From NCBI RefSeq assembly GCF_965228705.1, contig NZ_OZ245832.1, positions 1,116,001 to 1,180,000 of the forward strand: DNA of 64,000 bases. Direction: 5' to 3'. The translations under genes were made by a program, and so were the position numbers. How positions within the stretch are numbered: position 1 is the first letter of the stretch; each line of letters begins with the position of its first letter. Shown here piece after piece: positions 16,413 through 25,557 of this stretch. The notes under the pieces were generated by a model that saw nothing but the letters and a program-made list of their open reading frames with translations, did no database searches and was not told the origin of the DNA. Origin of the DNA: Croceimicrobium sp965228705 (GTDB taxonomy: Bacteria > Bacteroidota > Bacteroidia > Flavobacteriales > Schleiferiaceae).

Positions 16413-19194
16413 CTTCTATTAACTTTTGTTTTTGTTCTTCGGCCGCTTTAATCAAGTCATTCGCTTGTTGGGCTGCCTCATCTTCTAGCTTTTGAGCCTT
16501 TTCATTGGCTTCTTTGCGAGCTTTCTCTGCCAGTGGTTTAGCGGCTGCTTGCTTAAGCGGATTATTTCCGGCCTCATCCATAATTTTTTGTGCCGCCTGT
16601 TCTCCGGAAGCTCTTAGCTTATCAGCCTGTTTTTTTGCCTCTGCCTTTAATTGATCTCCTCGGGCCTTGGCTTCAGCAATGAGCTTATCGCCTTGCTCTT
16701 CCGCCGCCTTTACCAATTCATCCAGCTTCTTATTAACTTCCTCCTTTACTTGAGTTTTAACACTATCCACCGCCTGATTAAGCTTTTGTTTCAGCTCCTC
16801 GCCTAATTGCTTTTTAAGATCTCCTAAACTTGGTCGAACTTCAGGACTGGTGGCCGTTCCGCCAATCTTAACGGTTAAAGGAATAGTACCACTGCTAAGG
16901 CTTTGAAACTGCTTCAAATAGGCATCAGCCTTAAGGCCTGATAATGGAATGCTGGTATTTAAGTCAAAATCCAATTCCTGAGCCAAGCTCATACTTCCAC
17001 CTAATTCAGCCTTCTGGCCCGCCATTTTAAAGTCGAAAGGCTCCACTTTTAATTGACCATCCTCCAGGGTAAATTCCAGATCAATATCACTCACCTTTAA
17101 CTGACGATAATCGGGATTCTTTAAGAAAGTAGCCAATTGATCAAATACCTTACCTCCGGTTTGAACGCTCTTAGTTGCCAAGGAACCACTGGCATTTACA
17201 CTATTCATTTGGGGCGACATATCCGAACCCAAAAGCGTACTCATGCTCAAATCCATGGTATAGCGACCTTCCATATTCTTCATAATTGGCGCTATTTGCT
17301 TTACCATATCTAAGGCTTCATAGCTTTCGCGGAAGGAGAAACCTTCAATGGCAAAATCAAATTCTGCTAAGGGTAGTTCAGGCTTGGAATCATAGCCACC
17401 ATTCATGCGCATTGCGCCTCCCAACATTTGCATTTTCACATTTTCTAAAGACGCACGGCCCTCTTTCAATCGCACTCCCCCTACTAATTGGGAAATTCGA
17501 ATTTGATCATAAAGCAAGGAATCCACCTTGGCATTTAGATGAAAGTCAATATTCTCCGGCAATCGAATAACGGCTAGAGCTGCTGTATCACTTTCTACTG
17601 CATCGGTACTGGCTTCCGTACTTTCTTCTCCAGCCAGGGCCAGTAAATCCAAGCGAGGGCTATAAAATTCTAATTCTCCTCTGAGTAATTCATCACGTAA
17701 TGCATAGGAAAGCAAATTATCCAACTGCCCTTGCATTTCCATAGTATTACCTTCATAAATTAAGGTAGTGGGCCCCAATTTGGCCATTTGCGGACTAAGG
17801 CTTAATTCGGCCTTTGGCAAACTGATTTCCATCCCCAGGCTATCCCCGCCAAACTGCAAATTACTGGCTTTGGCATAACCCCCGGCTTTGAGCGCATCGT
17901 ACTGCTCATTGTCGATCATCGAAAGCCGCCCGGAAGCATTCATGTCCATATCTATCACCCCGGCCATTTCATAACCTTCCATGGGTAAGGCTTTGCTTAG
18001 ATCTTCCAAATTGGCCTTAGCTTGAGCCAGGAATTTAAAGTCGGGATCTCGCATGGGGTCTTTTAAATCCAAGCTTCCGCTGATCTGACTTCCTGCAACC
18101 TTCGCTTCCATCCGAGGAATATGCAAGGCCATATTATCCAGATTGCGACTCTTATTTACAAGTTGGAAATCGATATTTACATCAGAAACCGCAGAAGGTA
18201 AATCAGGATATTGGAAAAAGCCTTCACGTATCATCAAGTTAATATTGAAGCTTGGGTAAATTTCATTGATGTACTTCCCTTGCACCAGTCCATTCAATTT
18301 AAATTCACCAGAAGTCTTTAAGCTTTCAAAATCCTTATAATACAAGGCTGGGATCAAAGAGATTAAGCTTTTAAAACTATTATCCGGGCTATTGAATTTT
18401 AAGTCCATATCGATAGACTCATCCGGCATTGCCAGCCAACCCTCAAAATTGAGTTGCAAGCCATTTAGACTCACATAGTTCTTGCCAAAATTGAAACGGA
18501 ACTTATCCTGGATGAGGTCCATGTCAAAATCAGATTCCAAATGAACCCGACTCAGATAGTCCATTCCTTCCATACTAAAGCTCATGGCTTCCACTTCGGT
18601 ATGGGTTTTTAAGCCCACCACATTTTCAGTGAAATCCCCACTACCAGCATGGTTTAGACCTTGAAGGGCAAAGGTCATATCCCCTTCTAAATCGCGGTAA
18701 TTTAAATTGATATTATTCAACTCATAAGAGGAAAGCGCTAAATGGAAAGGCGTGCTTTCACCACTTTGAACGGTATCAGCAGAAGCTTCAGTCTCTTTCA
18801 TGATATCGAAATTGGCCTTACCATTTTCGAGGATTAAAACATTAAGATCCAAATCATTAACTGCGATTTTCTCAATGCGATAGCTTTCGCCGGAAAGAAC
18901 TGACATTAGATCTATAGACAGACTAAACTCCCCTGCGGATAATAGCTTTTCACCTTCAAATTCTTCTATTCCCGAAATCTCTAAACCTTCCAGGCTAAAG
19001 CCGAAATAGGGAAAGGTGGTAATGAGGGAAAGATCTACATCCTTAAAATCAAATTTAGCATTGAGGTTGGCATTGGCTTCCTGCTTGATTCGCTCCAAGA
19101 TGGAGTCTTTAAATACAATAGGTAATACCATGGCACTAGCCAGGAGCAATACAATTAGGAAGAAGAGAAATCTAAAAATTCTTTTCATAGCCAA
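16387..19194 (-). CDS. AsmA-family protein with long coiled-coil tail
   Basis: The 935-residue protein has one N-terminal membrane helix (FLFFLIVLLLASAMVLPIVF), the AsmA N-terminal pattern (FDFKDVDLSLITTFPYFGFS) and a long beta-rich body ending in the AsmA_2 C-terminal region. Proteins of this repeating beta-groove group are linked to lipid movement between membranes. The last 145 residues are unusual: an Ala/Lys/Glu/Gln-rich helical tail with repeated 'AEEQ..KLI.EA.A' units. It overlaps the following OmpA-family gene and follows the symporter gene by 5 nt, so the minus-strand genes from aroC on probably form one operon. Confidence 0.88.
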   Translation of the reverse strand: MAMKRIFRFLFFLIVLLLASAMVLPIVFKDSILERIKQEANANLNAKFDFKDVDLSLITTFPYFGFSLEGLEISGIEEFEGEKLLSAGEFSLSIDLMSVLSGESYRIEKIAVNDLDLNVLILENGKANFDIMKETEASADTVQSGESTPFHLALSSYELNNINLNYRDLEGDMTFALQGLNHAGSGDFTENVVGLKTHTEVEAMSFSMEGMDYLSRVHLESDFDMDLIQDKFRFNFGKNYVSLNGLQLNFEGWLAMPDESIDMDLKFNSPDNSFKSLISLIPALYYKDFESLKTSGEFKLNGLVQGKYINEIYPSFNINLMIREGFFQYPDLPSAVSDVNIDFQLVNKSRNLDNMALHIPRMEAKVAGSQISGSLDLKDPMRDPDFKFLAQAKANLEDLSKALPMEGYEMAGVIDMDMNASGRLSMIDNEQYDALKAGGYAKASNLQFGGDSLGMEISLPKAELSLSPQMAKLGPTTLIYEGNTMEMQGQLDNLLSYALRDELLRGELEFYSPRLDLLALAGEESTEASTDAVESDTAALAVIRLPENIDFHLNAKVDSLLYDQIRISQLVGGVRLKEGRASLENVKMQMLGGAMRMNGGYDSKPELPLAEFDFAIEGFSFRESYEALDMVKQIAPIMKNMEGRYTMDLSMSTLLGSDMSPQMNSVNASGSLATKSVQTGGKVFDQLATFLKNPDYRQLKVSDIDLEFTLEDGQLKVEPFDFKMAGQKAELGGSMSLAQELDFDLNTSIPLSGLKADAYLKQFQSLSSGTIPLTVKIGGTATSPEVRPSLGDLKKQLGEELKQKLNQAVDSVKTQVKEEVNKKLDELVKAAEEQGDKLIAEAKARGDQLKAEAKKQADKLRASGEQAAQKIMDEAGNNPLKQAAAKPLAEKARKEANEKAQKLEDEAAQQANDLIKAAEEQKQKLIEDARAKAQI

Positions 19195-19199
19195 GGGAT

Positions 19200-20648
19200 T
19201 TAGGGATTAACGTCAGGGTCGAAGGTATCGTCTGTTTTATGGTCCGGACGATAATTGAGCAGGTTTTCGCGAGCTGCGATGATGGATGAAACGGTAGCAT
19301 CACCGGTTACATTCACCACGGTACGGCACATATCTAAAATTCGATCTACTGGTAAAATAATAGCAATCCAGGCTGGGTTTAAGCCTACCGATTGCAATAC
19401 GATAATGAGCATTACCAATCCGGCACTGGGTACGGCAGCCGAGCCGATTGAAGCCAATGTTGCGGTAAGGACAATAGTTAACTGCTGAGCTAAGCTCAAA
19501 TCAATCATATGGAACTGTGCCAAAAACACAACGGCCACTGCCTGATACAAACTGGTACCATCCATATTTACCGTAGCACCAATGGGTAATACAAAGCTGG
19601 TAATCTTCTTGTCTACCCCTAGGTTATCTTCTACACATTCCATGGTTACAGGCAAGGTAGCGGCAGATGAGGAAGTGGAAAAAGCCAAAGTTTGAGCCGG
19701 GCTCATTGCTTTAAAGAAACCTTTGTAAGGAATAACCCGCACTATCATTTTCAGGATTAGTGGATATATCAAAAAGATCATCATTACTAATCCGAGAAAC
19801 ACTACTGCCGAATACCAGCTTAATCCTTTAAAAATTTCCAAGACCTTGGAAACATCATCACCGGCCATTTTACTGATGGTTCCAGCTAAAAGGGCAAATA
19901 CAAAGAAAGGGGCCGCTTGCATAATCAGGTCTACCATCTTTAGTAGCACTTCCATCACTCCATTTACAAAGTTTACTACAGGAACTCCCCGATCCTGGGG
20001 GATGAACAAAAGACTGATTCCAAAGAATAAAGCGAAGAAAATAACCTGAAGCATTTTACCATTATCGCTCAAGGCTCCAAAAATGTTCGAAGGAATAATT
20101 TCCACCAATTGTTGCAGAGGTCCTGCTTCCTTGGTCTGATTGGCGATTTCCATTTTTGCTCGCACCTCAGGATCAATCACCACCAGAGCTTCACTTTCAC
20201 TCAAACGCTCAATGCGATCAGCATACTTTACATCTTGAAGGAAATGAATATTATCCTTTACTTCAATCTGATTCTGATCCGCCCATAATTCATAACGAAT
20301 GCGATTGTCGACGCGACTATCTTCATCTACTATTTTACCTGGACTGATTGTATTCACTAAAATCAAACCCAGGCTAACTGCTAAAATGGTAGTGACAAAA
20401 TAAAAGGCTAAAGTTCTAATCCCCATCCGTCCCAGACTGGAGGGATCACCCAATCCGGTAACACCCGAAATGATGCTAAAAAAAACCAGGGGTACCGCAA
20501 TTAATTTCAAGAGATTAATGAAAATGGTCCCGAAGGGTTCAATCCAATCAATGGTAAATTGACTCCAACCTAAATAGCTACTCAGGATGGCCCATATTAC
20601 TCCTAATGCCAGGCCAATCAATATCTTCCAGTGTAGCGCTATCTTCAT
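19200..20648 (-). CDS. Dicarboxylate/amino acid:cation symporter (DAACS)
   Basis: The 482-residue membrane protein matches the glutamate/aspartate/C4-dicarboxylate symporter family. It has the serine-rich re-entrant loop FSTSSSAATLPVTMECVE, the cation/substrate motif LPIGATVNMDGTSLYQ, the second loop region SIGSAAVPSAGLVML, and the last-helix pattern DRILDMCRTVVNVTGD. It takes up substrate with Na+ or H+. A loop of about 80 residues between helices 3 and 4 is rich in charged residues and longer than usual. The ATG overlaps the aroC stop by 4 nt (ATGA). The specific substrate is not decidable from sequence by eye. Confidence 0.93.
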   Translation of the reverse strand: MKIALHWKILIGLALGVIWAILSSYLGWSQFTIDWIEPFGTIFINLLKLIAVPLVFFSIISGVTGLGDPSSLGRMGIRTLAFYFVTTILAVSLGLILVNTISPGKIVDEDSRVDNRIRYELWADQNQIEVKDNIHFLQDVKYADRIERLSESEALVVIDPEVRAKMEIANQTKEAGPLQQLVEIIPSNIFGALSDNGKMLQVIFFALFFGISLLFIPQDRGVPVVNFVNGVMEVLLKMVDLIMQAAPFFVFALLAGTISKMAGDDVSKVLEIFKGLSWYSAVVFLGLVMMIFLIYPLILKMIVRVIPYKGFFKAMSPAQTLAFSTSSSAATLPVTMECVEDNLGVDKKITSFVLPIGATVNMDGTSLYQAVAVVFLAQFHMIDLSLAQQLTIVLTATLASIGSAAVPSAGLVMLIIVLQSVGLNPAWIAIILPVDRILDMCRTVVNVTGDATVSSIIAARENLLNYRPDHKTDDTFDPDVNP

Positions 20649-21712
20649 AATTCTATTTTAGAGGTACGGTTTAATAAATAATAATCGGCAATTACCAGGG
20701 CCGCCATCGCCTCAACAATGGGTACAGCTCTAGGAACCACGCAAGGGTCATGACGACCTTTACCTTTTATGTTTACAGTTTCCCCATCTTCATTCAGGCC
20801 CTGTTGATCTCGCATCAATGTTGCTACGGGCTTAAAGGCCACTCGGAAGATTAAATCCTCGCCAGTACTCAAACCTCCTTCTACACCACCAGCATGATTT
20901 GTTTTGCGATTGCCGGCTTCGTCATAAGTGTCATTGTGCTCAGATCCGGTCATAGTAGCCGCTTTAAAGCCTTCACCAATCTCAAATCCTTTAACAGCAT
21001 TAATACTCATCATAGCTTTAGCAAGTTCTGCCGGCAGCTTATCAAAAACGGGCTCTCCCAATCCAGGGGGCAAGCCTTCAATATGGCAAGTGATGATCCC
21101 TCCTAAGGAGTCACCTACTTTGCGTGCCGCTAAAATAGCCGCTTCAAAGGTTTCCGCTGTTTTTGGATCTGGACAACGCACATCATTGGCATCAATCTGT
21201 TCCAAATCCGGAATTAAGGCAGCATCCATTTGATGCGGTCCTACCGCAGAAACGTAGGCCCTAATCTTCACTTCGGGAATAATTTGCATGGCCAAAGCGC
21301 CAGCGGCTACACGCACCGCCGTTTCACGGGCCGAAGATCTTCCCCCTCCTCGATAATCTCTATGACCATATTTTTGGCTATAGGTACGATCTGCATGAGA
21401 AGGACGATAATTATCCTTTAAATGATCATAATCCTTGCTACGGGAATCATCATTGGGAATTAAAAGCCCAATGGGAGTTCCAGTACTTTTTCCTTCAAAG
21501 ACACCCGATAAAATTTGTAAGCTATCGCTTTCTTTCCGCTGGCTGCTCAATCGAGACTGTCCAGGTTTACGTCGATCTAATTGCGCTTGCACGGCTTCGA
21601 GGTCCAGTTCAAGTCCAGCGGGAAAACCATCCAGGATACCGCCAATTGCCGGGCCATGAGACTCACCAAAAGTGCTTAAGCGTAAGACTTTTCCAAAAGT
21701 ATTTCCGGGCAT
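20645..21712 (-). CDS. aroC: Chorismate synthase
   Basis: AroC converts 5-enolpyruvylshikimate-3-phosphate to chorismate, the last shikimate step, using reduced FMN. The 355-residue protein begins with GNTFGKVLRLSTFGESHG and has RKPGQSRLSSQRKE, the HRDYRGGGRSSARET loop and the late RHDPCVVPRAVPIVEAM motif, all catalytic or FMN-binding segments. It is full length. The downstream symporter starts inside its stop codon. The chorismate-using amidotransferase at 24978 is nearby but on the other strand and separate. Confidence 0.97.
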   Translation of the reverse strand: MPGNTFGKVLRLSTFGESHGPAIGGILDGFPAGLELDLEAVQAQLDRRKPGQSRLSSQRKESDSLQILSGVFEGKSTGTPIGLLIPNDDSRSKDYDHLKDNYRPSHADRTYSQKYGHRDYRGGGRSSARETAVRVAAGALAMQIIPEVKIRAYVSAVGPHQMDAALIPDLEQIDANDVRCPDPKTAETFEAAILAARKVGDSLGGIITCHIEGLPPGLGEPVFDKLPAELAKAMMSINAVKGFEIGEGFKAATMTGSEHNDTYDEAGNRKTNHAGGVEGGLSTGEDLIFRVAFKPVATLMRDQQGLNEDGETVNIKGKGRHDPCVVPRAVPIVEAMAALVIADYYLLNRTSKIEL

Positions 21713-21806
21713 AGTAACAAAGAAAGCAAATAGGCCCTGAAATTACATTCTGTTTTTCGTTTGTAAGAAAATCAAAGCAGGAAATCTTGCTGAGAATGTA
21801 AAAAAG

Positions 21807-21831
21807 AAAACCCGCAGCAAGAGCGGGTTTT
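21807..21831 (-). terminator. Intrinsic terminator, reading from the AraC-type gene
   Basis: AAAACCCGC (21807-21815) and GCGGGTTTT (21823-21831) form a perfect 9-bp stem with a 7-nt loop. On the minus strand a CTTTTTTAC tract follows. It lies about 135 nt downstream of the AraC-type gene and blocks read-through into aroC. Confidence 0.85.
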
Positions 21832-21965
21832 CAGGATAACCAATAAATCAAAGCTAGCTTTGATCAGGCAAGACGATTTCAAAAAAGTTTTAGTGCGAAT
21901 AAATACTTTGAAACATCTATACACAAAACGGAATAAATGATTCTAGCGTTGGGCATTTATCAATT

Positions 21966-22856
21966 TTATACGCTTAAAACTTCATTTTTTTTTGACCACT
22001 GACTGGGACTGCATCCTACTTCCCTTTTAAAAGCTTTGGAAAAGGTTGGTAAATCATTGTAAGCCAGCATGGTTGATATCTCCAATACTGAGTACTTATC
22101 CTCCTCTAGTAATTCCTTCGCTCGAGCGATTCTCCACTCCACTAAATGACGGGTAGGACTATTTCCAGTTGCTTTTTTATACTGACGCTGAAAATGAAAG
22201 GGTGACATTGCCACTTCTTTGGCGATATCCTCAAGCTTTAAGGCTTTATGAAGATTGTCTCGCATAAATTTTCGGGCCGCCATAACCTTTCGAATCAGAG
22301 CCTGGCGCGTAGAAGGGTTAAATTCCTTTAATCGACGATTATATCCTATTAACTCCCAATCTATTTCCATTAACATCTCTTCGAGGATTGATTCAAACCC
22401 TGCTAAATCGATCTTATGCAAGTCATCTTGCAGATCACTACAAATGGATTTTAATTTTTGATTGAGATGAGTTCCTCTTTCAAATCGCAATTCTGGAATT
22501 TTCTCAAAGGCACTGAAATTATAATCGATGATCTTTTGCTGCTTTAATACCTGAAAGAGATCTTGAAGTTCTTCTTCTTGATAATATACACAAAGCCCAC
22601 GTGAAAGCTTAGAAGCTTCAAAGTGATACGCTTTGCTGTATTTAAGGTTTATAAAGAGGGATTCACCGGGAGCTAAATGAAACTTTTTACCATTCAACCA
22701 ATAGGTTTCGTGGCTATTATAGGCGTACTTAATACTGTAGCCTTCATTTCGATCCAGGCAGGAGTCAGAAAAATCTTTTACAAAATGACCTTGCAGAATA
22801 GGCCTTTCTAATAACAGGTGTTCTTGGACTCCTTCCCTCAAGCTCAAACTTGCCAT
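21966..22856 (-). CDS. AraC-family transcriptional regulator
   Basis: The 296-residue protein has an N-terminal ligand/dimer half with cupin-like strands and a C-terminal AraC double helix-turn-helix (about 200-290). The first HTH is KLEDIAKEVAMSPFHFQRQY and the second ends with FSKAFKREVGCSPSQW, the usual family signature. It is transcribed alone with its own terminator. No sugar or catabolic genes adjoin it, so the regulon is unknown. Start is at ATG 22856. Confidence 0.9.
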   Translation of the reverse strand: MASLSLREGVQEHLLLERPILQGHFVKDFSDSCLDRNEGYSIKYAYNSHETYWLNGKKFHLAPGESLFINLKYSKAYHFEASKLSRGLCVYYQEEELQDLFQVLKQQKIIDYNFSAFEKIPELRFERGTHLNQKLKSICSDLQDDLHKIDLAGFESILEEMLMEIDWELIGYNRRLKEFNPSTRQALIRKVMAARKFMRDNLHKALKLEDIAKEVAMSPFHFQRQYKKATGNSPTRHLVEWRIARAKELLEEDKYSVLEISTMLAYNDLPTFSKAFKREVGCSPSQWSKKNEVLSV

Positions 22857-22960
22857 AATACAATATTTGACGCCCGAGTAGCAGTTGGGAAGAATAAACG
22901 GTTAGTGGGGCTAATTTTTAAAAATAAATGCAGTTAAAATGTTAAAGTCCCCTTTTTAAC

Positions 22961-22980
22961 ACCGCCTTAGCGGTTTTTTA
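22961..22980 (+). terminator. Orphan plus-strand stem-loop with T tract
   Basis: ACCGC (22961-22965) and GCGGT (22970-22974) with a CTTA loop are followed by a run of T. It has terminator form on the plus strand, but no plus-strand gene precedes it. It may end a short untranslated RNA from 22860-22980. Confidence 0.45.
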
Positions 22981-23022
22981 AGATTTCAAGCACCCGTTTT
23001 TGTCAGTTCTTGCGAAAAGAAA

Positions 23023-23059
23023 AAATCCCTGATCGCAATAAGAATACGATCAGGGATTT
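23023..23059 (-). terminator. Intrinsic terminator after lpdA
   Basis: AAATCCCTGATCG (23023-23035) pairs perfectly with CGATCAGGGATTT (23047-23059), a 13-bp stem with an 11-nt loop. On the minus strand it is followed by a T-rich tract (TTTCTTTTC), 36 nt after the lpdA stop. Confidence 0.9.
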
Positions 23060-23094
23060 CAAATGGTTTGTTTCCCTATGGAATCTTTCTTCCT

Positions 23095-24483
23095 CTAGAG
23101 GTGAATTACTTCATCATAGGCAGCAGCCGCTGCTTCCATCACCGCTTCACTCATGGTTGGATGCGGGTGAACAGATTTAACGATTTCCATGCCGGTGGTT
23201 TCCAATTTACGAGCTACAACCGCTTCGGCAATCATCTCAGTTACATTGGCTCCAATCATGTGGCAACCTAAGAACTCTCCGTATTTAGCATCGAAAATTA
23301 CTTTCACGAATCCATCTGCATGACCTGCTGCTTTGGCTTTACCACTAGCACTGAAGGGGAATTTACCCACCTTCACCTCATAGCCAGCTTCTTTCGCAGC
23401 TTTCTCAGTCATTCCCACTGATGCTACCTCAGGAGAACAATAGGTACAGCCTGGGATATTGCCGTAATCTAGTGGTTGTGGATGATGACCGGCGATTTTC
23501 TCAACGCAAATAATACCTTCTGCGGAAGCTACGTGCGCTAAAGCCTGACCTGGTACACAGTCGCCAATGGCATAATAGCCTTCAACATTGGTTTTATAGA
23601 AATCGTCTACCTTGATCTTTCCTTTTTCGGTTTGGATACCTACTTCTTCGAGACCGATATTTTCAATATTAGCTTGAACACCAACGGCAGAAAGCACTAC
23701 ATCACATTCGATATTGCTTTCGCCTTTTTTGTTCTTCACTTTAACCACGCATCCCTCACCGCTGGTATCAACTCCTGTTACTTCGGCATTGGTCATGATT
23801 TTAATTCCGGCTTTCTTAAAGCTACGCTCCAACTGCTTGGATACCTCTTCATCCTCTACCGGAACGATGTTTGGCATATACTCTACAATGGTTACCTCCG
23901 TACCCATGGCTTTATAGAAATAAGCAAACTCTACCCCAATAGCACCGGACCCTACCACTACTAAACTCTTAGGCTGTTCGGGCAATACCATAGCCTGACG
24001 GTATCCGATGATCTTTTTACCATCTTGTGGTAAACTAGGAAGCTCACGGCTACGGGCACCAGTTGCGATAATCACATTCTTAGCGCTATAGGTTTGGCTT
24101 TTGCCATCGGCATCCTTAACCTCGATCTTTTTACCGGGAAGAACTTTCCCTTCTCCTTTAATTACTTCGATTTTGTTCTTTTTCATCAGGAATTGTACAC
24201 CATTGCTCATTCCCTCTGCTACGCTACGGCTACGTTTCACCACAGCGCCAAAATCTTTATCGGCATTATCCACCTTCAGACCGTAGTCTTCAGCATGGTT
24301 GATGTATTCAAATACGTTGGCACTTTTTAGCAAAGCTTTAGTTGGAATACAACCCCAGTTGAGGCAAATCCCGCCCAGGCTTTCGCGTTCTACGATGGCT
24401 GTTTTTAAGCCTAATTGTGAAGCGCGAATAGCGGTAACGTATCCTCCAGGGCCGCTACCTAATACGATCAAATCAAATTCCAT
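23095..24483 (-). CDS. lpdA: Dihydrolipoyl dehydrogenase
   Basis: This is the E3 component that reoxidises dihydrolipoamide in 2-oxoacid dehydrogenase and glycine-cleavage complexes. The 462-residue flavoprotein has the FAD motif VLGSGPGGYVTAIRA, the redox disulfide Cys40-Cys45 in GGICLNWGCIPTKAL, the NAD motif VVGSGAIGVEFAYFY, the FAD-closing YAIGDCVPG, and the C-terminal His-Glu pair in HPHPTMSEAVMEA. All catalytic parts are present. It stands alone, apart from E1 and E2 genes, as is common in this phylum. It has its own -7 element and terminator. Confidence 0.96.
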   Translation of the reverse strand: MEFDLIVLGSGPGGYVTAIRASQLGLKTAIVERESLGGICLNWGCIPTKALLKSANVFEYINHAEDYGLKVDNADKDFGAVVKRSRSVAEGMSNGVQFLMKKNKIEVIKGEGKVLPGKKIEVKDADGKSQTYSAKNVIIATGARSRELPSLPQDGKKIIGYRQAMVLPEQPKSLVVVGSGAIGVEFAYFYKAMGTEVTIVEYMPNIVPVEDEEVSKQLERSFKKAGIKIMTNAEVTGVDTSGEGCVVKVKNKKGESNIECDVVLSAVGVQANIENIGLEEVGIQTEKGKIKVDDFYKTNVEGYYAIGDCVPGQALAHVASAEGIICVEKIAGHHPQPLDYGNIPGCTYCSPEVASVGMTEKAAKEAGYEVKVGKFPFSASGKAKAAGHADGFVKVIFDAKYGEFLGCHMIGANVTEMIAEAVVARKLETTGMEIVKSVHPHPTMSEAVMEAAAAAYDEVIHL

Positions 24484-24520
24484 TGAAATATGCTTTAATG
24501 ATTGTAGAATTTGGAAGCCA

Positions 24521-24528
24521 CAAATTTA
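24521..24528 (-). promoter_or_regulatory. -7 promoter element of lpdA
   Basis: On the minus strand this reads TAAATTTG, an exact TAnnTTTG, 37 nt before the lpdA ATG. I find no good -33 box at the normal distance. Confidence 0.5.
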
Positions 24529-24565
24529 GCAGAAAAGAAGCAAGGCTCCCTCCCCCTAAGGGCTT

Positions 24566-24952
24566 TTATCCCTTACGAATGGCGATTGCTGATATCTCGA
24601 TATTTACATTCTTAGGTAATACCGCTACCTGCACTGTTTCGCGAGCTGGCGCATTAGCCTCATCGAAGTATTCGGCATATACAGCATTGATCGCCTGAAA
24701 TTGATTCATATCGCTAATGAAGATGCTGCATTTTAAAACATCATTCATTTCGCATCCGGCGGCCGCCAAAACCGCCTTTAAATTATCCAAAACCTGACGG
24801 GTTTCAGCTTCTATATTATCCGTAATTAAGTCTCCGCTTTGAGGATGAATGGCAATTTGTCCGGAAGTAAAAACCTGATTTCCAAACACCGTAGCCTGCG
24901 AATAAGGACCAATCGGGGCTGGTGCCTGATCCGTATATACGATTTCTTTCAT
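24566..24952 (-). CDS. RidA-family enamine/imine deaminase
   Basis: RidA proteins hydrolyse reactive 2-aminoacrylate and related enamines made by PLP enzymes. The 128-residue protein has the family's APAPIGPYSQATVFGNQVFT start, the GQIAIHP turn, the substrate Arg in APARETVQVA and the LPKNVNIEISAIA end. Trimer formation is known for the family. It is divergent from the pabA-like gene with 25 nt between starts. It is separated from lpdA by about 80 nt including the lpdA -7 element, so it is probably its own unit. Confidence 0.95.
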   Translation of the reverse strand: MKEIVYTDQAPAPIGPYSQATVFGNQVFTSGQIAIHPQSGDLITDNIEAETRQVLDNLKAVLAAAGCEMNDVLKCSIFISDMNQFQAINAVYAEYFDEANAPARETVQVAVLPKNVNIEISAIAIRKG

Positions 24953-24977
24953 TTTTTCATCAATTTGCGCTCAAGTT

Positions 24978-25553
24978 ATGAAGCTTTTACTGATCGATAA
25001 TTACGACTCTTTCACCTATAATCTGGAGCATTATTTCAGCGCTTTGGGCGCCGATGTTGTGGTGAAACGCAATCGCGAATTCAGCCTTGAAGAAGTGGAG
25101 AATTATGATGCCGTTGTCCTCTCCCCTGGTCCGGGTTTACCGCAGGAGGCCGGAAATTGCATGGAACTTATCGATCGATACCATCGGACAAAACCGATTT
25201 TAGGAATTTGTTTAGGTGCACAGGCATTAGCGGAATATTTTGGAGCTGAGCTTTATAATCAGCAGGAAGTAGCGCATGGAGTTAGTCGTATTGTGCACCG
25301 AGAAGCTAATACCTGGCTTTTGAAGGGCTTGGAAGAAAGTTTTTCAGTGGGCCTTTACCACAGTTGGGCCATTCGTCCTCAAGCTGATTTTCTAAATCGC
25401 TTTAAAGTGGTTGCCCAACGTGCTAATTCCATTGTAATGGCTTTTGAAGATGAAGCTAATCCCATAGCTGGAATTCAATTTCATCCTGAAAGTATTATGA
25501 CCGAAGGCGGACGTGAAATGTTGATGAATTGGATGAATAAAATTGAACTTTAA
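24978..25553 (+). CDS. pabA: Glutamine amidotransferase of aminodeoxychorismate/anthranilate synthase
   Basis: A 191-residue class I glutamine amidotransferase that supplies ammonia to a chorismate-using partner. It starts LLIDNYDSFTYNL, has the PGPGLPQEAG oxyanion loop, the nucleophile Cys in LGICLGAQALAEYFG, and His-Glu in FHPESIMTEGG. The usual CLGHQ is CLGAQ here. No synthase subunit (pabB/trpE) is in the window, so I cannot tell folate from tryptophan use. A stand-alone gene far from trp genes fits pabA. The next gene begins 4 nt after its stop. Confidence 0.9.
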   Translation: MKLLLIDNYDSFTYNLEHYFSALGADVVVKRNREFSLEEVENYDAVVLSPGPGLPQEAGNCMELIDRYHRTKPILGICLGAQALAEYFGAELYNQQEVAHGVSRIVHREANTWLLKGLEESFSVGLYHSWAIRPQADFLNRFKVVAQRANSIVMAFEDEANPIAGIQFHPESIMTEGGREMLMNWMNKIEL

Positions 25554-25557
25554 AAGG

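Noticed and set aside
17286..17570. 94-residue plus-strand frame inside the AsmA gene
   Set aside because: Shadow of the AsmA frame; no promoter, no recognisable domain.
21713..21965. Attachment site or repeat array in the gap near aroC
   Set aside because: The hairpin at 21807-21831 is a plain terminator. No direct repeats of suitable length or number are present.
23632..23964. 110-residue plus-strand frame inside lpdA
   Set aside because: Antisense to the NAD-binding half of lpdA, with composition (many Tyr, His, Phe) caused by reverse reading of coding sequence.
24978..25553. A trp operon
   Set aside because: Only the amidotransferase subunit is present. No trpE, trpD or trpC lies nearby, so a tryptophan operon is not supported.
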